Source: an uncultured Thermoanaerobaculia bacterium
GTDB lineage: Bacteria; Acidobacteriota; Thermoanaerobaculia; Multivoradales; Multivoraceae
NCBI GenBank assembly: GCA_951813015.1
Contig: CATOTG010000002.1
Location: 577,066-641,065, forward strand
Direction of reading: 5' to 3'
DNA: 64,000 bases
Below are positions 52,658 through 62,732 of this stretch, piece by piece; position 1 is the stretch's first letter; every line of letters begins with the position of its first letter. Both the position numbers and the translations under genes were made by a program. The notes beneath the pieces were generated by a model, which saw only the letters and a list, made by a program, of their open reading frames with translations, was not told where the DNA came from and ran no database searches.

Positions 52658-52818
52658 GCAGCCCGTGGCAGAAGTCGCGCTGCATTCGAGCGGCCATGCA
52701 TCCCGCCCGGCATCGTTGCTCCTCGGTCGAATATGGCCCCGATATGCTCCCTCGTCGCGCCTTGCCGGGCGGGCGCCTGGCCACTCTCGGTGCGACACGG
52801 ACTTCTGCCACGGGCTGC
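52658..52818. repeat. 161 bp element with perfect 19 bp terminal inverted repeats
   Basis: GCAGCCCGTGGCAGAAGTC at 52658-52676 and its exact reverse complement at 52800-52818. Both ends abut a CTAG motif; on the right that TAG is the stop of the TonB receptor gene. No coding capacity. A second, shortened copy lies at 24961-25050 in the opposite orientation, again beginning at the TAG stop of a gene. The size, terminal repeats and second copy fit a MITE-like non-autonomous element. Confidence 0.75.
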
Positions 52819-54785
52819 TAGCGCCCATAGCGGACCCCGATCCGGACCGACCGGTCGGGGCCGGGGAATCCGACCTGGGTTTCGTACGACTCGTCGAACG
52901 CGTTGTCCGCGCGCAAACTGATCCGCCACCGCTCCGCCGCCTGCCACGCGAGTGACAGACCGACCACATCCCGGCCGGCAACCGAGGTCCGGAACGGCGC
53001 CGGTATCTGCTCGTCGAGGTAGGCGCCGGTATGCCGGGCCTCGACGCCGAGACGGACCGCCTCGCTCAGTTCGATGCGCAGGCCGATGCCGCCGAACAGG
53101 TCCGGCCGGCGACGCAACGTCCGCCCCGTGGCGAGGTCCTCGGTGTCCTGCGAGGTCAGGCGCACATCGAACCCGACCCGGGACGACGGGTTCCACCCGA
53201 GGAACGCCTCGACGCCCTGCGCGTCCACCTTGCTCCGGTTCACGATCTGGAATGTGTCGAAGTCGAAGTCGATCAGGTTCTCGAAGCGGTTCGAGAACAG
53301 GGTGACGCCGCCGCTGGCCGAACCGTCGGCCGTCCGCACCTCGAAGCCAAGGTCCGCGCCGGCACTCGTCTCCGCCTCGAGGTTCGGGTTGCCGCCGATC
53401 GCCCGGGGTGTCGCCAGGGCGTACAGGCTCGGCAACTTGAACGCCTCGCCCGCCGACGCCCGCACAGACCAGGAACCGCCCTCGGGAGCGTAGCGCAGGC
53501 CGATCCGCGGGCTGAACTCGTTGCCCTCGCCCTCGAAGAAGTCCGCCCGGCCGCCGACTTCCGCGACGAAGTCGCCGCGGCGCCACCGCCACTCCCCGAA
53601 GACGCCGGCCCGATCGCGTTCGATCAGGTAGTCGCCCTGAAGCGGTCCGCCAAAGAAGGGCGGCAGCAGGAGCAGGCTCCGGTTCCGCCCCTCCTCCGTC
53701 AGGCCCTCGACGCCGAAGCTGAACTCGTGAGGTGCGTCGCCGGCCGGCGAGAAAGCGCCCGTCCAGGCGAGGCGCAGGTCGCTGAACTCCGTCGACTCGG
53801 TAATCGGCGGCACGACCGGCACGATCGGGGGGCTGCTCCGGTCGAGCGTGTGCTCGTAGAAGCTCGACCGCAGCGTGTGGCTCCAGCCGCCACCGGCGCC
53901 GGTGTCCAGTGTCGCCGCCAGCCCGAGGTCGCCGTGGTCGGAACTCCGCAAGTCGCCGCTGCCGTAGACCGGGCCGCCCGAGCCGTCGCCGTAGTCGTCG
54001 GCCTGCCAGTCGGCCAGGCGCGCGGTCAGCCGAAGCGACGACGCCGCGCCCAAACTGAAGCGCAGCCGACCGCTTACCGTCTGCTGCTCCAGCGCGTCGT
54101 CGCCGACCCGGCCCGCCTCCTCGCGGAACGCAGCACTGATCGAACCGTCCGCCGACTCGCCGGTACGGCCCCAGGAGAGCCGGCCGCTGCGGTGATCGTG
54201 GTCGCCCACGTCAGCGCTGGCGCCCAGGAACGGCGCCTCGGCCCGCGGGGCCGCGGTGATCACCTGGATCGCGCCCGCCAGCGAACTCGATCCGTAGAAC
54301 GAGGACAGCGGACCGCGCACGACCTCCAGGCGCTCGATCTCCGCCGCGCCGACGCTGCCCAGCGGAAAGGCGCCGCCGTACTGGTCCGTGCTGTCCGCCA
54401 TCGGCACGCCGTCGATCAGAACCAGCGTGAAGTTCGCGTCGCCGCCGCGCAGGGACGCCCCGGCCAGAGCGGCGCTCGAATCGTTGCCCAGCACCCAGGC
54501 GCCTGGGACAAGCCGCAACGCATCGGCCGCATCGCGTACCGCGAGGTGCTCCAGATCCTCGACCTCCACGACCTGAACGGATGCCGTCGCCAGATCGAGT
54601 GCGCGAGCCCGCACGGTGGCCGTCTCGTAGTAGACCGCCGCGGGGGTCTCGTCTTTGTCCTCGCCCGCCGCCTTCGCCGACTCGCCTTCGTCCTCCTGCG
54701 CGACGAGGGTCAATGGCGCGTTGAGGGCCAGGAACGCCAAGGCGCCGCACCGGAGAACGGCGGCCAAGCCGGGACGTGTGCGCAT
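52818..54785 (-). CDS. TonB-dependent outer-membrane receptor
   Basis: 655 residues from ATG 54785. Signal peptide (LRCGALAFLALNAPLTLVAQ), then a plug domain: DAADALRLVPGAWVLG, GGDANFTLVLIDGVPM, IERLEVVRGPLSSFYGSSSL then AGAIQVIT. The 22-strand barrel runs to the C-terminus with GEAFKLPSLYALATPRAIGG and NPNLEAETSAGADLG near the late strands. It resembles BtuB/vitamin B12-type receptors, and the ligand is not determinable. It ends RYGR instead of the usual aromatic residue, exactly where the 161 bp element abuts. Confidence 0.92.
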   Translation of the reverse strand: MRTRPGLAAVLRCGALAFLALNAPLTLVAQEDEGESAKAAGEDKDETPAAVYYETATVRARALDLATASVQVVEVEDLEHLAVRDAADALRLVPGAWVLGNDSSAALAGASLRGGDANFTLVLIDGVPMADSTDQYGGAFPLGSVGAAEIERLEVVRGPLSSFYGSSSLAGAIQVITAAPRAEAPFLGASADVGDHDHRSGRLSWGRTGESADGSISAAFREEAGRVGDDALEQQTVSGRLRFSLGAASSLRLTARLADWQADDYGDGSGGPVYGSGDLRSSDHGDLGLAATLDTGAGGGWSHTLRSSFYEHTLDRSSPPIVPVVPPITESTEFSDLRLAWTGAFSPAGDAPHEFSFGVEGLTEEGRNRSLLLLPPFFGGPLQGDYLIERDRAGVFGEWRWRRGDFVAEVGGRADFFEGEGNEFSPRIGLRYAPEGGSWSVRASAGEAFKLPSLYALATPRAIGGNPNLEAETSAGADLGFEVRTADGSASGGVTLFSNRFENLIDFDFDTFQIVNRSKVDAQGVEAFLGWNPSSRVGFDVRLTSQDTEDLATGRTLRRRPDLFGGIGLRIELSEAVRLGVEARHTGAYLDEQIPAPFRTSVAGRDVVGLSLAWQAAERWRISLRADNAFDESYETQVGFPGPDRSVRIGVRYGR

Positions 54786-54804
54786 GGGGCGAGAGCTTAG
54801 CCGA

Positions 54805-57205
54805 GTGGCACGTTGTATCGTGCCCGTTCGTCGATGCTCAAGCTGCGCCAGACGGCCCCCCGCGATCGCCCTGTTCCTCGCCGCGACGACCGCGGCCCAG
54901 GAAATCGATACCAGCCGTTTCAAGGCGCCCGGCCTCGACGCGCCGGTCGAGATCCTGGTCGACCGCTGGGGCGTGGCCCACGTCTTCGCCGGCGGCCAGG
55001 ACGATCTGTTCTTCGCCCAGGGCTGGAACGCGGCCCGCGACCGCCTGTGGCAGATCGACCTCTGGAGACGGCGGGGCGAGGGCACGCTGTCCGAGGTCTT
55101 CGGACCGAGCTTTGTCGAGCAGGACCGGGCGGCCCGGCTGCTGCTCTACCGGGGCGACATGCACGCCGAGTGGCTCGCCTACGCCTCGGACACGAAGCGC
55201 ATCGTCACCGCGTGGACGCGCGGCGTGAACGCCTGGGTCGACCTGGTGCTGGAGCGGCCGGAACTCATGCCGCCGGAGTTCGAGGCGCTGGGCTACGAGC
55301 CGTCTCACTGGACGCCCGAAGCGGTGACCCGAATCCGCAGCCACGGCCTGCTGCGCAACGCGGCGAGCGAGTTCGCCCGGGCCACGTTCCTGGCCGACAA
55401 CGGACCGGAGGCACTCGCGCTCCGCGATCGCTACCAACCGGACCATCGGCTCACAGTGCCGGAGGGCCTGGCCCTGGACATCTTTCGGGATGCCCCCGAC
55501 GCACTCGACCTCTACCGGCTCGGCACCCGCGGCGTCCGCTTCAACAACCTCGCAGCCGGCTTCCAGGACGAGGTCGACCCGGCCTCCCAGGGCAGCAACA
55601 ACTGGGCGATCTCGCCTCGCCGCACCGCCACCGGCAGACCCCTGCTCGCGAACGATCCGCACCGCACGCAGGCCGTGCCCTCGCTGCGCTACATCGTCCA
55701 CCTCAGTTCGCCGGGGCTTGATGTGATCGGCGCCGGCGAACCGGCGCTGCCCGGCATCTCGATCGGGCACAACGGCACGATCGCGTTCGGCCTGACGATC
55801 TTCAGCATCGACCAGGAAGACCTCTACGTCTACCGAACGAAGCCCGGCGAGCCCGACTTCTACGAGTACCGGGGCAACTGGCTGCCGATGGAGATCACCC
55901 TCGAGACGATTCCGGTTCGCGGCGGCGCCGCCCGCGCCGAGGAACTTCGCTTCACCCACCATGGCCCCGTGCTCTACCGGGACCCCGACCGAGACCTGGC
56001 GATCGGCCTTCGCGCCGCTTGGCTCGAGCCCGGAATGGCCCCCTACCTCGGGTCGATCGAGTACATCCGGGCGCGCAACTGGGACCAGTTCCTGGCCGCG
56101 ATGAACCGCTGGGGCACGCCGTCGGAGAATCAGGTCTATGCCGACACGAACGGCAACATCGGCTGGAAGCCGGGCGGCCTCGCGCCGATTCGCCCCAACT
56201 GGGACGGCCTGCTGCCGGCGCCGGGCGACGGGCGCTACGAGTGGCGGGGTTACCGGGACATGGACGAACTGCCCGTCGAGTTCAACCCGGAACGCGGCTG
56301 GGTGGCCACCGCCAACGAGATGAACCTGCCACCCGGCTACGACGTTCCCCTGGGCTGGGAGTGGGCGGGGCCCTCACCGGCGTCAGCGGATCGGCGAAGT
56401 GCTGGCCGCCGAGGACGCGATGACCGTCGAGGGCGCGGTGCGGCTCCAGACGGACCATGTCTCCATCCCCGCCCGCCGCCTGCTCGCGCTGCTGAGCAGA
56501 GCGAAACCGACGCCCGAGGCCACGCCGGCGCTTGAGCTCCTGGGCGGCTGGAACGGCGAGCTCGCCGCGGACAGCGCCGCGGCAGCGCTGTTCGAGGTCT
56601 GGTGGCGGCGGCATCTCGACGCCGAAGTCGGCCGGCGGATGGCGACCGCGCTCGAGGCGGGCGACGATCCGCTCCCCGTCCAGGACGAGAACCTGCTGAG
56701 GCTGCTCGAAGAGGTCGATCCGCGGCTCGGCGCCCGGCCCCGCCGGGCGCGCGACGAAGCGCTCCTCGACAGTCTCGTATCCGCCTACGCCGACGTGGGC
56801 GAACGCCTGGGCCCCGAACCCGCCTCCTGGCGCTGGGGCGACCTGCACCAGATCGCCCTGCGGCACCCGTTGTCCGCGCACCTTCCGGACGACATCCGCC
56901 GACTGGCCGATGTCGGACCCGCGCCCCGTGGCGGGTCCGGCGACACGGTAGGCAACACCAGCTACGGCGGCGACTTCAACCAGCGATCCGGCGCTTCCTT
57001 CCGCATGGTGATCGACGTCGGCAACTGGGACGCCTCGGTTGCGATGAACAACCCCGGTCAGTCCGGCGACCCGCGCAGCCCCCACTACAAGGACCTCTTC
57101 GAGCCCTGGGCCGCGGATGAGGCGTTTCCGCTGCTCTACTCCCGTCCCGCCATCCTCGAGGCCGCGGAGGCTCGAATCGAGTTGATTCCGGCCCCTGCGG
57201 AGTAG
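54805..57205 (+). CDS. Penicillin acylase family Ntn-hydrolase, broken by a one-base frameshift
   Basis: About 800 residues once the shift is repaired. GTG 54805 (or 54820) starts a short leader, PAIALFLAATTAAQE. The alpha part has APVEILVDRWGVAHVFAGGQ and DDLFFAQGWNAARDRLWQID. The nucleophile Ser is at about 264 in QGSNNWAISP, followed by PLLANDPH. Near 56368, after GYDVPLGWEWAG, the frame breaks. Deleting one G from the GGGG run restores PHRRQRIGEVLAAEDAM and the rest. It hydrolyses an amide such as an acyl-homoserine lactone or beta-lactam side chain in the periplasm. Divergent from the TonB receptor with about 20 bp between starts. Confidence 0.85.
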
Positions 57206-57305
57206 CCGTCACCGGGTGCGCCGGCCTGCCATCCGTGCGCCCGTGACGGGCGCACGGACTGGTTCGCGGGTGGCGCGGGTCCGCGCCACCCGGGTTCTGG
57301 CCGGC
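57206..57305 (+). repeat. Dispersed double-hairpin element, copy C
   Basis: Begins right after the acylase stop. Hairpin one: CCGTGCGCCCG (57233-57243), loop TGA, CGGGCGCACGG (57247-57257). Hairpin two: CGGGTGGCGCG (57267-57277), loop GGTC, CGCGCCACCCG (57282-57292). Both are perfect 11 bp stems. The order, spacing and flanks (GGTTC between, GGGTTCTGGCCGGC after) equal copy A. Confidence 0.8.
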
Positions 57306-57380
57306 ATCCGGAGCGACCCGCCGGTTTCCGGACGCCCCGCCGCCGGAAGCCCGCGCGGTTACACTGTCCCGGCAACCCCG

Positions 57381-57848
57381 ATGACAGTCGTCCAAAGAGT
57401 GCTCCAGGCCGCGACGCTTGCGTCGCTCGGCCTTGCCGCGGCCGCGACCGGCCAGTCCGAAGTGCCCGGCGCCACCGAACCGGCGGACGCTGCGGCCATC
57501 GCCACCGTCAACCCGACGCCGCACAGCCAGGATGCCGAGCGCAGGGGCCGGACCCACTACCTGCGCCACTGCCAGATCTGCCACGGCTTCGACGGCCGCG
57601 CGCTCGAGAACATCGACTTCGAGGCCGCCGACCTGACCGACCCCGACCGCTGGCTGTTCGGCACGACGGACGGCGACCTCTTTCGCAACACGAAGTTCGG
57701 CGCCGGCCTCGACATGCCGCCGTTCGAGGCGGAGCTCGACGATGGGGAGATCTGGGACCTCGTCCACTACCTGCGCAGCATCGGACCGAGGGAGCTGCGG
57801 CCATCACCGGCCGAGGGGTCCGTGCAGACCAAGGAGAACAGACGATGA
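57381..57848 (+). CDS. Exported mono-heme cytochrome c
   Basis: 155 residues from ATG 57381. A signal peptide ([18 protein letters not shown]) precedes the heme motif CQICH at 64-68 with a likely axial Met at 112 ([10 protein letters not shown]). The C-terminal helix [14 protein letters not shown] is typical of class I cytochromes and PQQ-enzyme electron acceptors. Its stop overlaps the start of the ThDP-dependent enzyme by ATGA, so the two are made together. Both are exported. Confidence 0.9.
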   Translation: MTVVQRVLQAATLASLGLAAAATGQSEVPGATEPADAAAIATVNPTPHSQDAERRGRTHYLRHCQICHGFDGRALENIDFEAADLTDPDRWLFGTTDGDLFRNTKFGAGLDMPPFEAELDDGEIWDLVHYLRSIGPRELRPSPAEGSVQTKENRR

Positions 57849-59839
57849 GCGAATCGCAACGCGCACCTGAAGCCCGACCCACCCGGAAACGCGAGGCCCG
57901 GGAACCTGAGGATGGTTCCGCGGTCTCGCGCCGCAGCTTCGTCGCCTCCGGCGCCGCGAGTGCCGCCGGTGTCGGGGCCGCCGCGCTTTTCGCCCGGCAG
58001 GCCAGGGCCGCCGCCGTCGACCGCGAGGAGCGGCCGATCGCGATTCCCGAGGACATCCCGCGCACCCGGAACGAGGCGCCCGACCCGGCCGAGTTCCCGA
58101 TGAACGGCGCCCAGGTCTTCGCCCGCGCCTGCGCCCACGAAGGGCTCAAGGCGCTGTTCTGCGCGCCCGGCAACTACCAGGTGATCAACGCGATCGCCGC
58201 CGAGGGCATCCCGACCTACGGCGGCCGCACCGAGGGCGGCATGTGCGCCGCCGCCGACGGCTTCACCCGGGTTACCGGCGAAGTCGCCGCGTGCTCGGGC
58301 ACCGAGGGACCCGGGTTCACGAACATGATCATGAACATCGGCGCCGCCAACGCCGCGCGCACGCCGCTCCTCGTGCTGGCCAGCAACATGACGGTCGGCG
58401 GCGACGACACGGAGCGCGGCATCCAGCGCGGCTACCAGCAACCGACCACCGTCGGCATGAAGAAGTACGGCAAGCGGCTGATCACGCCGAACCGGGTCTA
58501 CGAGTACGCCGCCTACGCCTTCCGGCACCTGCGGTCCGGCGTGCCGCGGCCGGTTCATCTCGACTTCACCGGCGAGGTCGCCCGGGCCCGGTTCGACACC
58601 CCCGACGATCTGCTCTACTACCACGACAAGAGCACCTACCGCACCGACTCCCACCCCTACCCGTCCAGGGCGGACACGGCGAAGGCCGTCGAGATGATCC
58701 AGAAGGCCGAACGGCCGATCATCGTCGCCTCGACCGGCGTCTTCTACGACCGCGCGTGGGACGTGCTTCGCACGGTGGCCGAGCGCGGCGACATCGCCGT
58801 CGTCGAGTCGGGGCCGATGCGCGGCCACTTCCCCGACAGCCACCCGCTCTCCGTGAGCACCGGACCCGACGCCCTGCTCTCGGCAGACCTCGTCATCTTC
58901 GCCGGCCAGTACTCGATGCCCAACGTCGGCGAGGTCGCCTTCGACCCCGACGCGAAGGTCATCCGGATCGATCAGGACGCCGCCGACATCGGCCGCAACC
59001 TGCCGGTGGATCTCGGTCTCGTCGCCAGCGCCCGCGGCGGGCTGGAGGCCCTGGCCGAAGCGCTGCCGTCCGCGTCACGACCGTCCTGGCGCGCCGAACT
59101 CGCGGCCGCCCGCGACGCGTTCGAGAAGCAGAACGCGGAGTGGCACCAACTGGGGCTGAAGCACAGCGTCGCCACGGACACGATCCATCCGGCGGTCATC
59201 GCGCAGGAGCTTTCCTCCTTCCTCTACTCCGGCGATCTGCCGAAGGAGCAGACGACGGTGGTCTCCGGCGGCTACGGCATCGCCCGCTACACCCGGAGGT
59301 GGCTGCGCGCCCACCGGCCGGGCCAGATCCTGAACGGCGCCTACCAGTACGGCGCAATCGGCCCGGATGTCGGTTACACGGTCGGCGCGGGCGCCGCGGT
59401 AATGAACGGCGTCGGCCCGCAGGCGCCCTACCGCGGCGCGCCGGTGTTCGCCATCACCGGCGACGCCGGCGTCGGCTACTCCGGCATGGAGTTCGAGACG
59501 CTGGCCAAGTACCGCATCCCGGCGGTCGTCCTCGTCTACAACAACAACGCCTGGGGCGTCTTCGGTTCGGCTCGGCGAGCCACGCGCTCGATGCACATGT
59601 ACCTGTTCCAGGAGAACCTCCGCTACGACAAGATCGCCGAAGGCCTGGGCGCCCGCGGCGAGTACGTCACCTCCCCCGAGCAACTCCGGGAAGCCCTCCC
59701 GCGCAGCTACGAGATGGCCGCGAACGACGGCGTCTCCACCCTGATCAACTGCCAGGCCATCAAGGAGTTCTGGACCAACGAGTACCCACCCGGCCTCCCC
59801 CGCAAGGTCGAACCCGGCTGCATGGCGTACTACCACTAG
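57845..59839 (+). CDS. Tat-exported thiamine-diphosphate-dependent enzyme
   Basis: 664 residues. A Tat leader [17 protein letters not shown] at about 28-44. The fold is that of acetolactate synthase/pyruvate oxidase: PYR domain with the catalytic Glu130 in [15 protein letters not shown], then [20 protein letters not shown], a middle domain, and a PP domain with [20 protein letters not shown] then NNNAWG (the GDx...N metal-diphosphate motif, about 538-575). It would decarboxylate or condense a 2-oxo acid. Export by Tat with cofactor fits folded ThDP loading in the cytoplasm, and the coupled cytochrome suggests an oxidative reaction. Confidence 0.88.
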   Translation: MSESQRAPEARPTRKREAREPEDGSAVSRRSFVASGAASAAGVGAAALFARQARAAAVDREERPIAIPEDIPRTRNEAPDPAEFPMNGAQVFARACAHEGLKALFCAPGNYQVINAIAAEGIPTYGGRTEGGMCAAADGFTRVTGEVAACSGTEGPGFTNMIMNIGAANAARTPLLVLASNMTVGGDDTERGIQRGYQQPTTVGMKKYGKRLITPNRVYEYAAYAFRHLRSGVPRPVHLDFTGEVARARFDTPDDLLYYHDKSTYRTDSHPYPSRADTAKAVEMIQKAERPIIVASTGVFYDRAWDVLRTVAERGDIAVVESGPMRGHFPDSHPLSVSTGPDALLSADLVIFAGQYSMPNVGEVAFDPDAKVIRIDQDAADIGRNLPVDLGLVASARGGLEALAEALPSASRPSWRAELAAARDAFEKQNAEWHQLGLKHSVATDTIHPAVIAQELSSFLYSGDLPKEQTTVVSGGYGIARYTRRWLRAHRPGQILNGAYQYGAIGPDVGYTVGAGAAVMNGVGPQAPYRGAPVFAITGDAGVGYSGMEFETLAKYRIPAVVLVYNNNAWGVFGSARRATRSMHMYLFQENLRYDKIAEGLGARGEYVTSPEQLREALPRSYEMAANDGVSTLINCQAIKEFWTNEYPPGLPRKVEPGCMAYYH

Positions 59840-59911
59840 TCCGGGGGCCCACCTGCTTGTTCAAGGGCCGAGGGAAGGGACCTGCACCCGGCTTTTGGGT
59901 ACGGTCTGCAG

Positions 59912-60382
59912 ATGATCCCGCGCGAAACGGTGCTTGGCTGCCTGCAGACGTACGCCGATCGGGGAATCTTCCGAGGATTCGGGGCAAGCGTGGACCGGAA
60001 CGGCAACCTGGAGTGCCGGTTTCTGTGGCATGCGCAGGAACCGCATCTGTTGCGGTTCGACCAGCGGCGCAGGGCGTTGGTGTTCGTCGATCTGTTGCCC
60101 GGGGTTCCCTATCCGTCGGAGATGGACCGGGCGCTTCGGGCCTACGTGGCGGGACGCAGTCGCGAGGATCTGCCGGAGCACCGTCGCCTCGATCCGGTGA
60201 AGGCGAATGCCGGTTGCCGGAACCGCGCCGGCGCCGTGTCGATTCAGGTGCGCTGCCTCGACGGCGACTTCGAGTACGTCGCCACGCGGGCCGTCAAGCT
60301 GGTCAACGAGGTCTTCCTGGACTTCCTCGCAGGCCCCTGGGACGGCTACATGATCGAGCACTTCGGTGCGCCGGAGGAGTGA
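59912..60382 (+). CDS. Conserved-looking protein of unknown function
   Basis: 156 residues from ATG 59912. RETVLGCLQTYADRGIFRGF starts it, then ECRFLWHAQEPHLLRFDQRR, LVFVDLLPGVPYPSEMDRAL, NRAGAVSIQVRCLDGDFEYV, ending EVFLDFLAGPWDGYMIEHF. It has a mixed alpha/beta pattern, no signal peptide and no catalytic motif I recognise. The frame has strong protein character compared with the other five. 72 bp after the ThDP gene; may be its own unit. Confidence 0.6.
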   Translation: MIPRETVLGCLQTYADRGIFRGFGASVDRNGNLECRFLWHAQEPHLLRFDQRRRALVFVDLLPGVPYPSEMDRALRAYVAGRSREDLPEHRRLDPVKANAGCRNRAGAVSIQVRCLDGDFEYVATRAVKLVNEVFLDFLAGPWDGYMIEHFGAPEE

Positions 60383-60457
60383 GCCTGACCCGGTTGCGGG
60401 GAAGGATCCAGGCGCTACACTGGTTCATCACCAACAACGGCTGAAAGGAGTTTGCAC

Positions 60458-60862
60458 ATGCATCTCGCCGACCTGAACTGGCTTGCCGTGATCGTGTCCG
60501 CCGCCGCCTTCTACGCTTTCGGCGCTCTCTGGTACTCCGTCCTCCTCGGCAAGGCGTGGGCCGCCGAGCAGGGGATCGACATGGAGAATCCGCCCGAAGT
60601 GAACATGGTCAAGACGATGGGCGGCACGTTCGTCCTCGAGTTGATCGCCGCGATCGTCGTCGGCATGCTGCTGATGGAGATGGGCGACGGCTACATGATC
60701 GGGATCCACGTCGGTCTGCTTCTCGGCCTCGGCATCGCCTCGGTGATGATGGGAGTGAACTACCTGCATGAGCAGCGTTCGCTCAAGCTCTGGCTGATCA
60801 ACGCAGCTCACCTGACGATCGGATTCGCGATCGTCGGCGGCATTCAGGGGGCCTGGCAATAG
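60458..60862 (+). CDS. DUF1761 family membrane protein
   Basis: 134 residues from ATG 60458, with AAAGGAG 7 bp upstream. Four hydrophobic segments: LAVIVSAAAFYAFGALWYSV, GGTFVLELIAAIVVGMLLM, YMIGIHVGLLLGLGIASVMM, WLINAAHLTIGFAIVGGI. ALWYSVLLGKAWAAEQG after the first helix is the typical DUF1761 signature. Function unknown. Confidence 0.85.
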   Translation: MHLADLNWLAVIVSAAAFYAFGALWYSVLLGKAWAAEQGIDMENPPEVNMVKTMGGTFVLELIAAIVVGMLLMEMGDGYMIGIHVGLLLGLGIASVMMGVNYLHEQRSLKLWLINAAHLTIGFAIVGGIQGAWQ

Positions 60863-60940
60863 ACGACGACTTTCCCCGCGACGCCTGACGGCGGTCGTCG
60901 AAGGCACGAACCGGCGCCCGCAGTGAGACAGAATCGGGCG

Positions 60941-62732
60941 ATGCGGGCGCCAGGTCAGGATTCTTGGCTGCGGATCGGGCTTCTCGGCGTCCTGGCGACG
61001 GGTTGCGCGCCGGCGCCCGACACGGAAACGCGGCAACCCACCGCCTCCGTCGAAAGGGACCAGGCCGCCACCCGGAGCGTCCGTTTCGTCGACATAACGG
61101 CCGAGATCGGCATCGACTTCCTCCTGCCGAGCGGCACGGACTCGACCTACCCGATGCCCGCGGTGATGGGCGGCGGTCTGGCCGTGTTCGACGCGAACGG
61201 CGACGGCGACCTCGACCTCTTCGTCGTCTCCCCGGCCGCCGGCGGCAATCGCTTCTACCTCCAGCAGGACGACGGCCGCTTCACCAACGCGACACAAGCC
61301 GCCGGACTTGCGGGAGACGGCATGGGCGCCGCCGCCGGCGACCTCGACAACGACGGCGACCTCGATATCTACCTGACCCGCGTCGGCACGGACCGGCTGC
61401 TGCTCAACGACGGCACGGGCGTCTTCGCGGACCGCACCGAGGCCTGGAATGCGGCGACCCCGGGCTGGTCCTCCTCGGCCGCGCTGCTCGACTACGACCG
61501 CGACGGCTACCTCGACATCTACGTCGCCCGCTACGTCGCCTTCGATCCCGAGCGGGTCTGCTCGCAGCACGGCGGCCGCCGCGACTTCTGCGGACCGACC
61601 GAGTTCGAGGGACTGAGCGACGTGCTTCTGCACAACCTGGGAGGGCGCGGTTTCGAGGACGTGAGCGCTGCCGCCGGGATCACGGCGGTCGAGGACGCCG
61701 GGCTCGGCGTCGTCGCCGCCGACTTCGACCATGACGGCGAGGTCGACATCTACGTCGCCAACGACGCCGACCCCGAACAACCTCTGGATCCACGAGGATG
61801 GTGGTCGCTTCTTCGACGACGCCGTCCTTCAGGGGGCGGCCTTCAACCGCTGGGGCAACAGCGAAGCCGGAATGGGGATCGCCGCGGGGGACGCCGACCT
61901 CGACCTGGACCTCGATCTGTTCGTCACCCACCTGATCACCGAGACGAACACCTACTACCGGAACCTCATGCTGCCCGGCTTCGAAGACGCGACGATCGAA
62001 TCCGATCTTGGCGCCGCCAGCCTCGACCTGACCGGCTTCGGCGCCGCCTTCTTCGACGCCGACAACGACGGCGACCTGGACCTCGCGGTTGCCAACGGAG
62101 CCGTCAAACGGCGGCCGGCCGCACTGGCGCCGCCCGGAGGCCCTGGGGCCGCGGGCAGCCCTGAAGCCGCGGCCATCCCCGGGACCGCGACCACCCCGGG
62201 ATCCGTTGGCAGCCCGCCCGCAGTCCGGGCCGACTACGTCGAGCCCAACCTTCTTCTGATCAACCAGGGCGGTCGCTTCACCGACGCTTCCTCCGAGCCT
62301 CCCTGGACCGAGCTCGGCCTCAGTCGGGCACTCGTTCCCGCCGACCTGGACCGCGACGGCGACCTCGACGTGGTGATCGCCAACCTGGACGGGCCTCCCC
62401 AGGTACTGCGCAACCTGACGATCGACAACGCCGCCCCGCCGCCCCTCGGGGCCAACTGGCTCCAGATCCGCGCCGTCGACCCGCGCCTCAACCGCGAAGC
62501 GATCGGCGCCCGGATGACCGTCCGCACCGCGAGCGGCGCCCGCCTGCTCCACGTCCTGTCCTCCGGCGGCTACCTCTCCACCGGACCGGCAACGGCGCAC
62601 CTCGGCCTCGGCGCCGCCGACGCCGTCGCGAGCTTCGACGTCGTCTGGCCCGACGGCCTCGCCGAGACCTTCGCCGGCGCCGCCGCCAACCAGGTCGTCG
62701 AACTCATCCGCGGCGAAGGGCGCCCGCCGTGA
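60941..62732 (+). CDS. CRTAC1-type FG-GAP/ASPIC-UnbV lipoprotein, broken by a one-base frameshift
   Basis: About 597 residues once repaired (GTG 60923 is an alternative start). Lipobox LGVLATGC. Calcium-binding FG-GAP repeats follow: FDANGDGDLDLFVVSP, GDLDNDGDLDIYLTRV, LDYDRDGYLDIYVARY, DFDHDGEVDIYVANDADP. At 61771-61774 a CCCC run has one C too many; removing it gives DADPNNLWIHEDGGRFFDDA and the remaining repeats. The C-terminal ASPIC/UnbV domain has REAIGARMTVRTASGARLLH and VVWPDGLAETFAG. Surface or exported propeller, role unknown. Overlaps the next gene by GTGA. Confidence 0.85.

Noticed and set aside
54813..55721. Alternative start of the acylase at the ATG near 54834
   Set aside because: That ATG is in another frame whose product is Arg/Pro-rich; the acylase frame has GTG starts at 54805 and 54820 before its leader.
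61771..61774. Programmed frameshifting in the CRTAC1 gene
   Set aside because: No slippery heptamer or stimulatory structure is evident, and three similar +1 homopolymer insertions lie nearby, which points to sequence error or mutation.
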